In this document: one piece after another, positions 53,160 to 64,000 of the stretch
How positions within the stretch are numbered: the first letter of the stretch is position 1
How the letters are laid out: each line of letters begins with the position of its first letter
Source of the DNA: Neonectria sp. B-13
Taxonomy: Eukaryota > Ascomycota > Sordariomycetes > Hypocreales > Nectriaceae
Length of the DNA stretch: 64,000 nt
Direction: 5' to 3'
Assembly: GCA_002682825.1 (NCBI GenBank)
Contig: NOKP01000005.1
Location: 310,001 to 374,000, forward strand
The notes under the pieces: model-generated
Databases searched by the model: none
What the model was told of the DNA's origin: nothing
What the model saw: the letters and a program-made list of their open reading frames with translations, nothing else
Program-made: the position numbers and the translations under genes

Positions 53160-56054
53160 ATGGAAGTCATTTCCTGTGGTATTCATGGCTTTGGCGAAGC
53201 CATCGGCATCGATGTTGACCAGTTTCGCGTTTTCTGGAAGCTCGATATCGCCGATGAGCATGCCGCACAGGTGGCATACCGCCTGGTCGTGTCGGACAGC
53301 AAAGACACCGACAGGCAGGGCCAGGAGGAGATCTGCTTCGACTCTGGCCGCACGGAAAGCCACGAGCAGCGCAACATCTTCTGCAATCCCCATGGCGGCT
53401 TCAAGTCAACTACGCTCTACTACTGGACAGTGACGGTCTGGGACCAGCATGGGAATGAAGCGACCAGCCCAGTCAACGAGTTCTACACGTCGTACCCTCG
53501 GTCCTCCAAGCTCCTACCGCCGTATAGTATGAACCAGACCTATGTAAGAGCCAACTCCCGAATTTCCCGGTATTCACTTTGCTGACTGCATGATTACCAG
53601 ATGCCGCACTCCAGTCTCATCTTTCGCACTTGGTTCGAGGACGAGGCAAACCGCTGGAAGGCTGTATGGATTGGTGATGGAGGTGATAAGCCTATATACC
53701 TCCGTAAAACTCTTACATTCCAGCGTAAGCCTTCACGCGTCATTGTACTAGCCTCGGGCTTGGGCCATTTCAACCTCACCGTCAATGGCAGGCCGGCCTC
53801 GTCGCACGTACTGGACCCGGGTTGGACCAACTATCACAGAACAGTGCAGTTTGTTGGGTACGACGTGACAAACCACATCTCTGACGGGGAGAACTCCATT
53901 GGGGCCCACGTGGGCAACGGGTTCTATGCCGGGGACCAAGGAGACCGCTTCTTCTGGCCTATGTACGAGGACAATACGTATGTACGCTACGGAAACGAAC
54001 TTTGCTTCTTTGCCGAGATTCACGCATACTACGAAGATGGCACACACGAGTGCATCATCTCCGACCCAACCTGGAAGGTCCGCAAGAGCGCCACAACACT
54101 CGCGAACATCTACGCATCTGAAGACCATGACAGGCGGGCGTATCCAGTTGGCTGGGATGCGCCAGGTTACGACGATGCGGGCTGGCAGCTTGCCAAACCA
54201 CTCACAGGGCCAAGGGGCAAGTTGCGATACCAGAGCCAACATCCTGTCATCTTGCACGATACATTTGTGCCTGTCAGCCAGAACGTGGTCAAACCAGGAG
54301 TCATCATGTACGACCTCGGTCAGAATGCGTCAATCATGGTACGAGTTGTGGCCAGCGGCCTCGCTGGGGCCGAGTACCGTGTCAAGTACTCCGAGACGAT
54401 TGGTGAAGATGGCTTGGTGCTCATGCCAGACCCCTTATTCAAGGAATTCGAAACTGGTGTCTACTCAAAGATTACACTTTCGGGCCAGGGAGAGCAGGAA
54501 GTTTGGACGCCTGACTTTAGCTTCACTAGTGCTCGATACATCCAGATCGAAGGCGCCTCCCTCGACGGCGAAGACGGTCTTCCCATCGTTCACTCGCTTA
54601 CTGCCCGCCACGTCTCATCTGGCGCCCCGCAACTCGGCTTTGTGAAGACGGACAAAGAAGACGTCAACGCGTTGATAAACGCCTGCTATTGGACCTTCAG
54701 TTCTAACATCTTTAGCTACCACACTGACTGCCCGCAAATCGAAAAGTTCGGATGGCTGGAGGTGTCGTCTCTGCTCTTCCCCTCCACGCAGTATGTGCGT
54801 GATATGGAGGCTGTCTACTCCAAGATTCTGGACGACATCATTGACACCCAGGAACCTTCCGGCCTTGTGCCCACCATGGCACCCTTGGTCCGATACATGT
54901 ATGTCCTGCCGGGGATGAACCTGGTCTCTCTTCCGTGCCCGTTCTGGATAGCGACTAACATGAGTTGAAGGTGTGGTCCTATGCATGACACCATCACCTG
55001 GGGAGGCGCCGTGTGCTTGCTCCCGGAGCTGATCAAGCACTACTACGGTAGCACAAGTGTCTTCAACAAGATTTACCGACCATGCCTACAGTACATGGAA
55101 TATATGGAAGGCAAAGAACGACTAGGCGGGCTAATCGAACACGGACTTGGGGACTGGGGCTACAGCATTGCCTTTGGGAATCACCAAGCAAACATTGAGA
55201 CGGCCATCTACTACAAGTGTCTGCGCAACGTGGCCATGATGGCCAAAGAACTAGGGTTTACTAGTGACGAGGCGAGATTTACCGCCTGGGCTGAGCGGAT
55301 ATATACCGTCTACAACCACCAGCTCCTCGTCACGGACAAGACGACGTTCCCCTACGCCTTCTACACTTCTCGCGACGATCCCGGCACGCGGGACCGCACG
55401 ATGGTGGCACAGGCCATAGCCCTCCAGCATGGCCTGGTCCCGCCGCAGTACCGCGCAGGTGTCATCCAGGCTTTTGTCGCCGCGGCGGAGGATTCCGGCC
55501 ATGTCATGCGCGCAGGCGAAATTGGCCTCAAGTACCTCTGGAACACGCTGGCGGAGCAAGAGGTGGACCGGCCTGACATTGTTCTCAACATGATGCGACA
55601 GGAGGAACACCCCTCGTACATGCGCTTCCTGCGGCGCGGGGAGACGAGCCTGCTGGAGTTCTGGCAGGACAACTGCCGCTCCAAGTGCCACGACATGCTC
55701 GGCACGATATACGAGTGGTTCTACGACTACGCTCTCGGCGTCAGGCCGTTGACGGACGCGTATCGCACGTGGAGGCTCAGGCCCTGCTTCAAGGCCGAGT
55801 TTGACTACGTTGAGGGAAAGATCGAGTCGCCTTACGGCTTGATATCGGTTCGGTTCGACCGTAGAGGCAGACAAGATGCGACGAAGGCCGTTGTGAATGT
55901 CAGCGTGCCGACTGGGACCACCTGCGAGCTCATCTTGCCCGGGGAGACCAGCACGGTGGAGATTCAGAGGCAACCGGTCGATGAAACTCGGACCTTCAAG
56001 GGAAAGACGTTGAAGCTTCTCCAGGGCCATTATAGACTAGAGATCACAGCTTAG
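53160..56054 (+). CDS. GH78 alpha-L-rhamnosidase, intracellular
   Basis: Three exons, 53160..53543, 53601..54898 and 54971..56054, give 921 aa with all phases closing, a normal GH78 length. An N-terminal beta domain (QVAYRLVVSD, YYWTVTVWDQ) precedes the rhamnosidase N domain (WIGDGGDKPIYLRKTL, GLGHFNLTVNGRPASS, DPGWTNYH). The catalytic (alpha/alpha)6 barrel has YHTDCPQIEKFGWLEV, whose Glu is in the general-acid position, and LGDWGYSIAFG. A C-terminal beta part ends the protein. It hydrolyses terminal alpha-L-rhamnose from glycosides. No signal peptide is seen, so it probably acts in the cytosol on imported rhamnosides. It is divergent from a sugar transporter, and a Zn2Cys6 factor lies 1 kb downstream on the other strand, together resembling a catabolic gene set. 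Confidence 0.92.
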
Positions 56055-57044
56055 ACCGCCGTCGCAGGCTCAAGTATACCCTGCATTTCAATTGAATTAT
56101 TTCTACATCCCCATTTTCACGGATTTCAACCTCGGATTTTAGATGGCCAGCATGACTGCTTCCAGTAACCCCACGGTCAATGGGCGATGTATATTCGATG
56201 GTTCCCGAGTTTGCTTGGAGGCCATGTCTGTGGCATGCTCGCTTCGGCACTCAATGGCCCGAGGGCATATTGCAAGCATCTCAAAAAGGAAGCTCAACAT
56301 ATCACGGGTCAGTGATTCATCTCGCCTGACCCGATGTGCCGACCTCGAACCCGATATTCGTGTAAATGGCGTTGCAGATGACAAGCTTTCCAGGGTGGTG
56401 ATGAGGAGTCATGACTAGCGCCGGCTTTCAATCCGTTTGATTGGAGAGGCTGACCGGCCTTCTTTTAATATGGTTGGCTCTGCGGACCCGCTCTAACGCA
56501 GTCCCGAGTTTTCATCTGCCCGGCTTTGAGACCGGCTTTCTACTTGTCCTATTGGTCAAAAGGTCTCAACCCCGGTGCTAAGAACGGGTATGTGGAGTTT
56601 CTTGATTCAGATCCCTAGCTAATTCCACCCCCCTCGTGGCCTCCTCGCACATCTGCACTTCTCCACGTTCTCTCCGCATCCCAGAAACGACACCGAAGGC
56701 TGCTGCACACGAGTCAGAAGCAGTGAGAATCTAGAACACTGTTGCACTTGAGAGTGGGACAAGCCACCAGCAAGGATTGCCACAAACTTGCTCGAACCAT
56801 TGCAAGACTCGACGGCGGTACAGAGCGGTCACAAGGCGAGCTCTGATATCTCTAGGAGCTTCACAAGAGATGCGGCCAAGCGCAACTGAGGTGAAGAGCC
56901 CGTGGGTGCCGACTCAATACTAAACACTCAGCGCATCTACTGTTATTTTGAGTAACACCAGTTGCGTTTTATAGATTGCTCAGTGTCATCCTACTTCGAT
57001 GCAACTACTGGCTTCGTACACTTCCATTCTGAGTATCCTTCGGG
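56055..57044. other. Convergent intergenic region
   Basis: About 990 bp between the 3' ends of the rhamnosidase and the regulator. Frames at 56139-56418 are not recognisable. No repeat stands out. Confidence 0.5.
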
Positions 57045-58807
57045 CTACCCTGTAGCTCCTCCGAACGCATCAGAGTTTTGTATATCCATGATCATAGACT
57101 GGGTGATGCGACTTCTTTCGAGGTGCGCGTTACCGGGTGTCTGGCTTATGTCCGAGTCGGGCCACAGATCATCCACCTTGTCCTCGAGTGCCAAAGCATG
57201 TGCAATGAGGAACTTGACCATCCATTTGTCAAAGCGATGGGTGTTTCTGCCGAGAGATCTTATGCAATTCTTCTGGAACACTACCAGTCGATTGATCTGT
57301 CGCATGGTTAGCAATAAACGCAGCACATTGCCCAAGCATAACTCCATACCATTAGCTCCACGCTCGACCAGTAACTTCGTAGCTGCACCAGTGACTCAAG
57401 GTTCGATTCGAGGCGACGCCTGGAGTCTTCGAGCTCATGAGGCTCTCCGAATAGGTACGTGTGCAGCAGTACTGATGAGGATACAATCGTCACATGGCCC
57501 ACGATGTTGTACAATGCCTCGGCCCCCGGCACCTCCCGCGAGGCCCTCAGCACATCACAGATAATCGCCGCATGGGCTTTGCAGCGATCTGCGTATTTCT
57601 TTCCGTTCCTCGTAGAAGGCCGACGTTGGTCGAGATACTGGTAGAAAAGCAGCGTATAGTAGTGATGATAGCCTAGATGAAAGGCGATGAAGACACTGCC
57701 CACGCCACGACTCACGAACACTGCCAGATTTTCCACCGAAAATGTCAGCCCTGGGCCGAGGTTCTGCGAAAAGGCATCAAGTTCGGCTTCGAGGCCTCGA
57801 ACTGACTCGTCCATCAGAGCCTCGTCCCACTCAGCCGTCTCCGCGAGTTGCTTGTGAAGCTGTTGTATCTGGTTGTATATCTCGACCAGCCTTACCATGT
57901 GGCCCCACAATCCGGGTCTCCATTCTGAATCGGCGATATCTGAGTCTCCGGGCTTCATCATGGAGAAAACAAACTCGTCCATCGGCACTCGGGGCTGCTT
58001 AGCTTGCCATCCAAACTGCCGCGACAAGTTTGAGCCGCCGCTGGCCCATGTATCGATGATGAAGCATGTCCAGAATATGCGCCGTTTGGTCTCGCGCGTG
58101 ACTCCATCGTCAGCCTCGTTGCACACTCCGAGATTGAGTATCTGAGCCATGCGATTGGCAAGTGCTAAATGACGTGGTCAGCAAGGACGTTGCCGATTTC
58201 GCTTCAGGTCTGATCTCCGGAGAAATGTACCAAAGTATAGCGACTCAGCATCTGCGTCACAATCACCCATGCAGTTGTTCCCTACCAGGATACACGCCTG
58301 GATGTTCTCGATGCAGATGTGCTCGAGGTCGTCCTTCAACGCTGCCTTGGCTTTGGCGCAGTACATGGGCCCACGGGACCGGATGTCGGGCTGCGTGGCA
58401 AACCTGATACTTTGTCAAATCTGGTCAAACAAACGTCATGAACCAATGCTGGCGGGCGAGCGCTTATACCGTGCCGACATGCCTATCATACTCAGAAGAA
58501 CAGGCTGGGAGACCGTCCCTGCGACGACGCTTGCCTTGAAGGTGGGCCCATGGAAGAGGCTGTGAGGCTGGTCATGGATGAATTGAAAGTAAAGATCTAC
58601 CAAGTGGATGGTCTCTTCGCTGGAACGAGTTGATAGAACGGAAGGGAGAGGCTGAGAGGGTGTAGGGGACTGAGACGCCTGGAGGCTATTAACGGCGGCC
58701 GAGCATGGCAGATTTCGCTGGGTGCATTGAGAACACGCCGAGTCGCCTGTGCGGTCGCATCTTCGCTTGCCGCTTCTGCACTGCAAGCATGCCTTCACAG
58801 GTCGCAT
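57045..58807 (-). CDS. Zn2Cys6 transcription factor with fungal regulatory middle domain
   Basis: Four exons, complement(57045..57296, 57350..58164, 58231..58403, 58470..58807), give 525 aa with all phases closing. The zinc cluster sits at the N-terminus: cysteines 7, 10, 17, 25, 28 and 35 in CLQCRSGKRRCDRTGDSAC and CSQCTQRNLPC. The middle homology domain has LVDLYFQFIHDQPHSLFHGP, MIGMSARF, RMAQILNLGV and ETKRRIFWTCFIIDTWASGG. It is a nuclear DNA-binding regulator by family. The first splice donor (GTATAA after the first bases of an Arg codon) was chosen because it alone restores the family sequence. Its place next to the GH78/transporter pair suggests a role there (inference). Confidence 0.88.
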
Positions 58808-59608
58808 AGTGTTGCAGACACAGACTGGAACAAGCGTGCAGCCGGACACTGGGAGGTAAATGACTCCATTCAGGCACAAGGATCCTGGGGAAATCATTCA
58901 TGACATCAAGTGCTGCTTGATCCAGTCTAGCGCTTGCTTGCTGACAAAGCAAGCTTTGAAGGCTTCCATAACGGAGAAAAGACAGTCGAACTTGTGTTGT
59001 TTGTTCCCTATAGCAGCTGTGTTACGGTAACCTTGGAGAGCTTCCAGGTAATAAGCAGTATAAGCCGTGGGCAGCCTCAGTTCAGCTGTGCTCTCGACTC
59101 AGTTGCAGTGCTGAAGGCAATCACAGCTTACTACATGTCATGATAGGTGTGTGGTAGACACTCAAGACTACAAGACATAAAATCAATTCCTCTATCTAAG
59201 CAAGAGTTAGTCACCTATATCTAGCTCTCTAATGAGCGACTGGAGGGCTACGACGTACCAGAATTATATGTGAATCACATGGGCTTCCTCAATGCTCGAG
59301 CGATCATTGTAGTCCACGGTTGGAAGAAGAGAGAGAAAAGAAACTCTGATCGGCTGACATTTCCTCGTAGCCTGCCATGAAAGCAGACCTAGGTCTATCG
59401 ATGCCCTCGTTTTCAAACGACCTGTCAAAATGCGTCAACGATGGTATCACATTGTTGATGCGCTCCTGCAGGATCAAAGGATGGACCTATCTGATGCGCC
59501 AGTAAAAGAAGGTGAACAAGGCGCCATTCAACGCCTGCACCATATTCTGGCCAGACGCGCCTACATTTACATCATGCGGGCTATCCCACACATCGCCCAG
59601 TCTCAATT
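58808..59608. other. Intergenic, no gene seen
   Basis: Promoter of the Zn2Cys6 factor at the left, 3' flank of the next gene at the right. A 60-codon frame at 59430-59612 is not recognisable. Confidence 0.5.
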
Positions 59609-60139
59609 CTAGCCATCGTAATACCTCACATCCGGCTCCCTCGAGTCCAATCCTCTCATCCTCTCATCGGCATACGACAGCGCCCAGTCTTTGAACTGAT
59701 CAAGTTCGAATTCTCCTACCCACCCTCGACTCTGGAGGTCTCGAATGGCATCCACAGTCCATGTCACGCAGCTCTGCTGCGGATCCGTATTCTTAACCGG
59801 TAGACGAACTCTCTCAAAAACGTTACGAAGCTCAGCACTCGACACCCCGTCTGGTACCTGTCCAACGACGATACGCCCGATGAGCTTGGCACTGATAGTA
59901 GGATCGTCGTTTTCCTTGACTCGGAACCACCAGTCCATGGTAGGATTCGTCATTCGGAACGTGACGGGGTCGATTTCGGACGCGTCGGTGGCTTCAAAGG
60001 CGTAGTAGTCCCGTCTTTGGCTTGGCTCGGACATGACGACGATACCCCAGTGGTAAGCCTCATAGCCAAAAGTTCGCCGGGCGTTTCCAAGAGAAAAGCG
60101 ATCTCGATGGTACAAAGCCACAGCAACTAGTCGTACCAT
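59609..60139 (-). CDS. Conserved fungal protein of unknown function
   Basis: A single exon of 176 aa starting at the ATG at 60139. Visible segments: LVAVALYHRDRF, YHWGIVVMSEPSQRRDYYAF, WWFRVKENDDPTISAKLIGR, IVVGQVPD and QSCVTWTVDAIRDLQSRGWV. The order (a YHWGI-like strand, a middle strand with a IVVGQV core, then a CxxWxxxAIxxL helix) is familiar from small fungal proteins that are sometimes compared with papain-like folds: a His in the first strand and a Cys in the helix could be a catalytic pair, but this is only a suggestion. No signal peptide or membrane segment. Confidence 0.6.
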   Translation of the reverse strand: MVRLVAVALYHRDRFSLGNARRTFGYEAYHWGIVVMSEPSQRRDYYAFEATDASEIDPVTFRMTNPTMDWWFRVKENDDPTISAKLIGRIVVGQVPDGVSSAELRNVFERVRLPVKNTDPQQSCVTWTVDAIRDLQSRGWVGEFELDQFKDWALSYADERMRGLDSREPDVRYYDG

Positions 60140-60725
60140 GGTCGTTTCCGAAGGTGGATAAGAAGCTAAGACGGGCCTCTATCGGCGATATGGTCTTTTG
60201 GCGGATTGCGATTTTAATGCTTACCAGTCCAAGCGCGTATATACGTTCAAGAAAACTCTGAGTACCAAGAAAAAACAAGAACAGGCGGATATGAATGACA
60301 ACAACTACCAGTGTCGCCAATCCAGTGATATCAGGCTCCTTATAAGTGTGCAACGTAAGCGAAGACCATGCCGCACACTGTATCAAAGTATGGGTCTATT
60401 CTTAATGCCAACAACAGGATGCTATATTTAGAAGCCCTCGCGAGCCACTTTTAGGGACTACATGTGTCAGTCTGACATACGTATCTTACCGCGGGCCGGC
60501 CTCTTCACCCGGCGGCTTCCTCAACTCGCCTCACAACCGCCGGATCGCTGTTTCGATGAAGAACGATTGGACTCGACCTACGGGCCTAATAGCCGCGCAA
60601 TCTGCGAACCTCGTCGTGTGGTGGGACTGTAAGCGCCCGCGCTCAAAGATGGAGCGCTAGATCCACCACGCCTGAAACAGTTTTTGCCCTCTGACCCCTT
60701 GAGTGTGGTGGGTGTGTATTTGCCC
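60140..60725. other. Intergenic, no gene seen
   Basis: About 590 bp between two minus-strand genes. The left part should be the promoter of the conserved unknown gene. Nothing else is recognised. Confidence 0.5.
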
Positions 60726-61631
60726 TCAAGACAGGGCCAGAGACCACAGGTCTGTCAGCTGACGGCCTGCTCTTGCATCCAACCAGGCTGCTGAAGGGTC
60801 CGAGCCCGGGCGCTTGTAGGAAACACCATCGCGGGCTGAAGTAGCCGGTGTGCCCGGCTCCGGCAACCTCGTCCAGAGAGTCTGTTCTGCCGTGAGCTCC
60901 GTCTCGTAGTAAGGGAGAGCAAGACGAAGGTACTCCTCCCAGTCTTCACCCGGAAAGTAGTTATAGTGCGCCTTGGTGAACTCCCAGTATTCCGGATACC
61001 ATCCCGCAAACCCCCAGTCAATGATGGCAGCGACGCGCCCGCGCCTCACGATGATGTTTCTTGGGGCCAGGTCTGCATGGGTAAAGTGAATCTGATAGCG
61101 AGCTGTGTGCACTTTGGCGACTTCCTGGCCAAGGAATTGTGCGACGTCTTCCATGCGCAAGTGCCCTCGCGCCAATGAATGGAACTCGTCATGGTTCAGA
61201 GGGCCAAAGAACCGGGCTCCGATCCGGCAGTCATAGGCGGGGTTCTGAAGAGCCGAGGAGACCATATCTTGCGCTGGGGGTTGAAGTTCGCGGAGACAAG
61301 ACACGTGCTGTTTGATGTCGGCGAAAATGGTATTCCTCTGGTCTGTCGACAGGCCGCTCCAGGCGCTATGCAGGGTGTCGCCTCGGACGTACGCCATCTC
61401 AATGTAAATGGAGCCATTTTCTTCGGTATGAACAGCGTAGATCCTGGGCACCGGAATCGTTGTATGCGAGGTGACGTATTGCATGGCCTCCACCTCGGGG
61501 GGGTCGCATGGTCCTTTGACGAGGCGATGCCAGCTTACTCTCACTGTAGAGGGGCCAAGGGGACGGAAGAGAAGTCTGCCAAGCCAAAGGCGCAGTCGCA
61601 GTGAGAAGAGAGTTCCGATAGATAGACCCAT
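60726..61631 (-). CDS. Aminoglycoside-phosphotransferase-like (APH) domain protein
   Basis: A single exon of 301 aa. Segments in order: VSWHRLVKGPCDPPEVEAMQ, TTIPVPRIYAVHTEENGSIY, MAYVRGDTLHSAWSGLSTDQ, then the catalytic loop FTHADLAPRNIIV, where His, Asp and Asn fit HxDxxxxN, and AAIIDWGFAGWYPEYWEF with the Mg-binding Asp. This is the short fungal APH-like family, distinct from the 471-aa protein at 14850. The ATP-binding Lys may be the one in LVKGP. Substrate unknown. The N-terminus (MGLSIGTLFSLRLRLWLGRL) is hydrophobic and basic and may target a membrane or mitochondrion, or simply be leader-like. Confidence 0.85.
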   Translation of the reverse strand: MGLSIGTLFSLRLRLWLGRLLFRPLGPSTVRVSWHRLVKGPCDPPEVEAMQYVTSHTTIPVPRIYAVHTEENGSIYIEMAYVRGDTLHSAWSGLSTDQRNTIFADIKQHVSCLRELQPPAQDMVSSALQNPAYDCRIGARFFGPLNHDEFHSLARGHLRMEDVAQFLGQEVAKVHTARYQIHFTHADLAPRNIIVRRGRVAAIIDWGFAGWYPEYWEFTKAHYNYFPGEDWEEYLRLALPYYETELTAEQTLWTRLPEPGTPATSARDGVSYKRPGSDPSAAWLDARAGRQLTDLWSLALS

Positions 61632-62615
61632 GGATGCAGAATCTTGAGACGGTTGAGAACGGGACTAGGGGGAAAATGATAATAAGGATGGAATATTTTA
61701 TTGAACAGGGGGTTTATCGGGCTAGGGTGGCAGGAAATCTCGTGACGCCTAGGGATATATCTATGCTTCAATTTCTAAAACATAAAAACGATTAATTTAT
61801 GATTATACTATTAGTTAAATGAATGAATTGCAGATTAAAAGTCTTATAACTGCATAAAAAGATCGTGATAATATAAATATAATTAATAATACATCTAGCG
61901 GTAAGAAAATTGTATAGCTGAGGAATTTAACATGTGATTAACTTACCTGTCTAAATATATAACAATCTAAAATTCACTGAACTTCTTATAATATGAATTC
62001 ACATTGCCTGCCCCTTTAGATCTGTAAAACTGTTGCTAAGCCAGTTTGGAGAATATATCAACAACTGTTAGAATCAACTCATGTGTGGTGGATGCAGCGG
62101 AGCGGTAAAGTTCCGGTCCGTTCCGAACTTCCGCATGCCGTCAACTTCAATGGAACTTCAACAGCTATTTAAGTTAAGGAAACGTCAACATGTTACAGGG
62201 CGACGGCTGGAATATAAACATCTCAATCCATATCGTGCCGCATCCGCCCAAGATATCTTAGATACCTATAGGTCCAACACAGGAAAAGTCCCGAGTAACA
62301 AAATGCTGGAAAACAATTCACCGAAGCTGACTGGAAAGTTCCTGGCGGTAAGTCGGAATTTTACGCTACTGGCCGGAATTGCGATCAGCGGTGCGGGGAA
62401 TGCTACAGTAGCACCAACCCTCTCAGCATCCGACATTGCCGGTATGACGCTTTATAATAAGTAAGCGCTTGTTCAAGGTGAGGGGAAAGATTTATTGCTC
62501 CAAATTCACAAGTGATCTTTCAATATTCTTACAGAAGTGCTGAATTTATTCGTTCTTACTACTGTTGACTGTGTGGCTTCATCAAGTCAAAGAACCCTTC
62601 CACGAGACCATCAAG
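61632..62615. other. Intergenic with an AT-rich block
   Basis: About 61770-62040 is strongly AT-rich, probably a decayed repeat. A frame at 62081-62464 (127 codons, MCGGCSGAVKF at its start) is not recognisable. The stretch from about 62465 should be the promoter of the aldehyde dehydrogenase. Confidence 0.5.
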
Positions 62616-64000
62616 ATGCCTCAAGTCGAGTTGAAAGGTGTGGAGGGCAAGCCGGTCTTCGGTAAGTGCGTTTAGTAAAACCAAACTGACCATAAACTAA
62701 TTAAAGTTGGTCAGTTGATACCGGGCTTTTCATTGGAAATGAGTTTGTCGCCGCCGCGAGAGATTCCAAGATTGAGATCCAGAACCCTACCACCGGCAAA
62801 TCCTTGGCCTCCCTATCAGCCGCCCAAAAAGAGGATGTCGATTCTGCCGTGGCATCGGCGCAGAAGGCATACAAGGAGTCCTGGAAGTCCACGCTTCCCG
62901 CACAGAGAGGTCAGCTTCTCAACAAGCTGGCTGATTTGATCGAGCGAGATGCAGATGAGCTTGCTAGCCTCGAGGCATTGGATGCGGGAGTCATCTTCCG
63001 TGAATCTAAAGGACTTCACATTTTGAATGCTCTTGAAACGCTGCGATACTTTGCGGGCTGGGCCGACAAAATCACCGGCCAGCTTCTGGACATCCCGCAG
63101 GGCTACGCCATCACCCGACGCGAGCCCCTCGGCGTCTGCGCTGCGATTGTTCCATGGAATTCGCCGCTGTGAGTACCTACCCGCATTTCTCATGAGCTAT
63201 CACTAATTATGGTCGTAGCATGATTACTATCTGGAAACTGGCCCCGGCGCTCGCAGCCGGGAATGTCCTTATCGTCAAGACACCAGAGCTAGCGCCCTTG
63301 TTTGGCCAGAAGCTGGCCAGCCTCATCAAAGAAGCCGGATTCCCGCCAGGAGTTGTCAACATCCTCTGCGGCGACGGAGCTGTGGCTGGACAGGCGCTGG
63401 CCGAGCACCTTGGAGTCAAGAAGATCTCCTTCACTGGCAGTGGCCCTGTCGGTCGTCGGATCATGCACGCCGCCGCCGACTCAAACCTCAAGAAAGTGAC
63501 GCTGGAACTCGGTGGCAAGAGTCCATCGATCGTCTTCAAGGACGCCGACTTTGACAATGCTCTTCTGTGGACGAACATCGGCATCACTGCCAACAACGGA
63601 CAAATCTGCGCAGCTGGATCTCGCATCTACGTCCACGAGAGCATCTACGACAAGTTCCTGCTGGCCTTTGCGGAGAAGCTCGTGGGGGCGAAGCACGGAG
63701 ACCCTCTCCTGCCCGAGACGACCAAGGGCCCGGTCATTAGCTTCAACCAGAAGCAGAAGATTTCGCAGTACATACAGCATGCGAAGGAGTCTGGGCTTCG
63801 GCTGCTTGCTGGCGGAGAAGAGCTTTCAGGTGATGGGCACTTCATTCCCAGCACGGCTTTTGCCGACGTGCCTGAGGATTCGCGGCTCATGCTGGAGGAG
63901 ATTTTCGGTCCTGTGGCAGTGAGTACTTTTATCATGTTTATCCGTGCTGAAGCTGACAAAATATGTAGTCCATCGCCAAATTCAAAACCGAAGCGGAAGT
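62616..64000 (+). CDS. Aldehyde dehydrogenase, truncated by the window edge
   Basis: Exons 62616..62661, 62715..63168, 63219..63918 and 63969 to the edge are in phase, giving over 400 codons. Family marks: LFIGNEFVAARDSKIEIQNP, the nucleotide-site Asn in IVPWNSPLM, APALAAGNVLIVKTPE, ISFTGSGPVGRRI, VTLELGGKSPSIVF with the general-base Glu, NGQICAAGSRIYV with the catalytic Cys, and MLEEIFGPVA. The enzyme oxidises an aldehyde to an acid with NAD(P)+. The class resembles cytosolic ALDH1/2-type fungal enzymes; the substrate cannot be told. With two rhamnosidases in the window, a role on lactaldehyde is conceivable but unsupported. The last ~80-90 residues lie outside. Confidence 0.92.

Noticed and set aside
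55251..56030. 259-codon minus-strand frame opposite GH78
   Set aside because: Antisense shadow of conserved GH78 coding sequence.
1..64000. Search for CRISPR arrays, rRNA genes, insertion sequences or a polyketide/peptide synthase core
   Set aside because: None seen; CRISPR arrays and bacterial insertion sequences are not expected in a fungal nuclear sequence, and no large synthase domain occurs.

Overview
The window reads as nuclear DNA of a filamentous ascomycete (Pezizomycotina). Genes lie on both strands and are cut by short introns of about 50 to 100 bases. Typical families are present: three Zn2Cys6 regulators, fungal rhodopsin-domain and DUF7703-type membrane proteins, aminoglycoside-phosphotransferase-like proteins, a LaeA-like methyltransferase and secreted glycosidases. 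The orotidine-phosphate decarboxylase is compact (271 aa, no large internal insertion), which weakly favours a Eurotiomycete- or Dothideomycete-like lineage over a Sordariomycete. AT-rich blocks with C-to-T and G-to-A changes show that repeat-induced point mutation (RIP) has acted here. Exon joins below were worked out by hand; for nearly all of them the reading phase closes exactly.

Layout, left to right. 1-11 kb is gene-dense: a Zn2Cys6 factor cut by the window edge, a divergent monocarboxylate-type MFS transporter, a UMP/CMP-kinase-like gene, a pfkB kinase, orotidine 5'-phosphate decarboxylase, a CorA Mg transporter and an asaB/CmcJ-like oxidase. 11-14.8 kb is gene-poor and holds a RIP-damaged mosaic of two sequences whose cleaner copies lie elsewhere in the window. 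14.8-23 kb carries an APH-like protein, an unknown protein with 36-bp repeats, a rhodopsin-domain protein and a DUF7703-type 7-TM protein. 23.8-25.8 kb is a graveyard (astacin-like protease fragment, FMN dehydrogenase pseudogene). 26-31 kb has a secreted GH106-type alpha-L-rhamnosidase with a Zn2Cys6 regulator just upstream. 31.7-34.7 kb is an 11-exon sterol-glucosyltransferase-like gene. 35-44 kb holds gene fragments, AT-rich DNA and a composite ankyrin/membrane/zinc-finger gene. 44.5-49.7 kb has a DHA1-type MFS transporter divergent from a LaeA-like methyltransferase, then a multi-pass membrane protein. 50.8-58.8 kb has a sugar transporter divergent from an intracellular GH78 alpha-L-rhamnosidase, with a third Zn2Cys6 factor downstream. 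The right end has a conserved unknown protein, a second APH-like protein and the start of an aldehyde dehydrogenase.

Two functional themes stand out. One is rhamnoside use: a secreted GH106, a cytosolic GH78, a sugar porter sharing a 690-bp promoter with the GH78, and two nearby regulators. The other is a run of three pyrimidine- or nucleotide-related enzymes next to a transporter and a regulator near the left end. Both groupings are inference from neighbourhood and family. The most distinctive non-coding features are a perfectly phased 9-bp CGG array in the promoter at 1.2 kb and the RIP mosaic at 12.0-12.9 kb.
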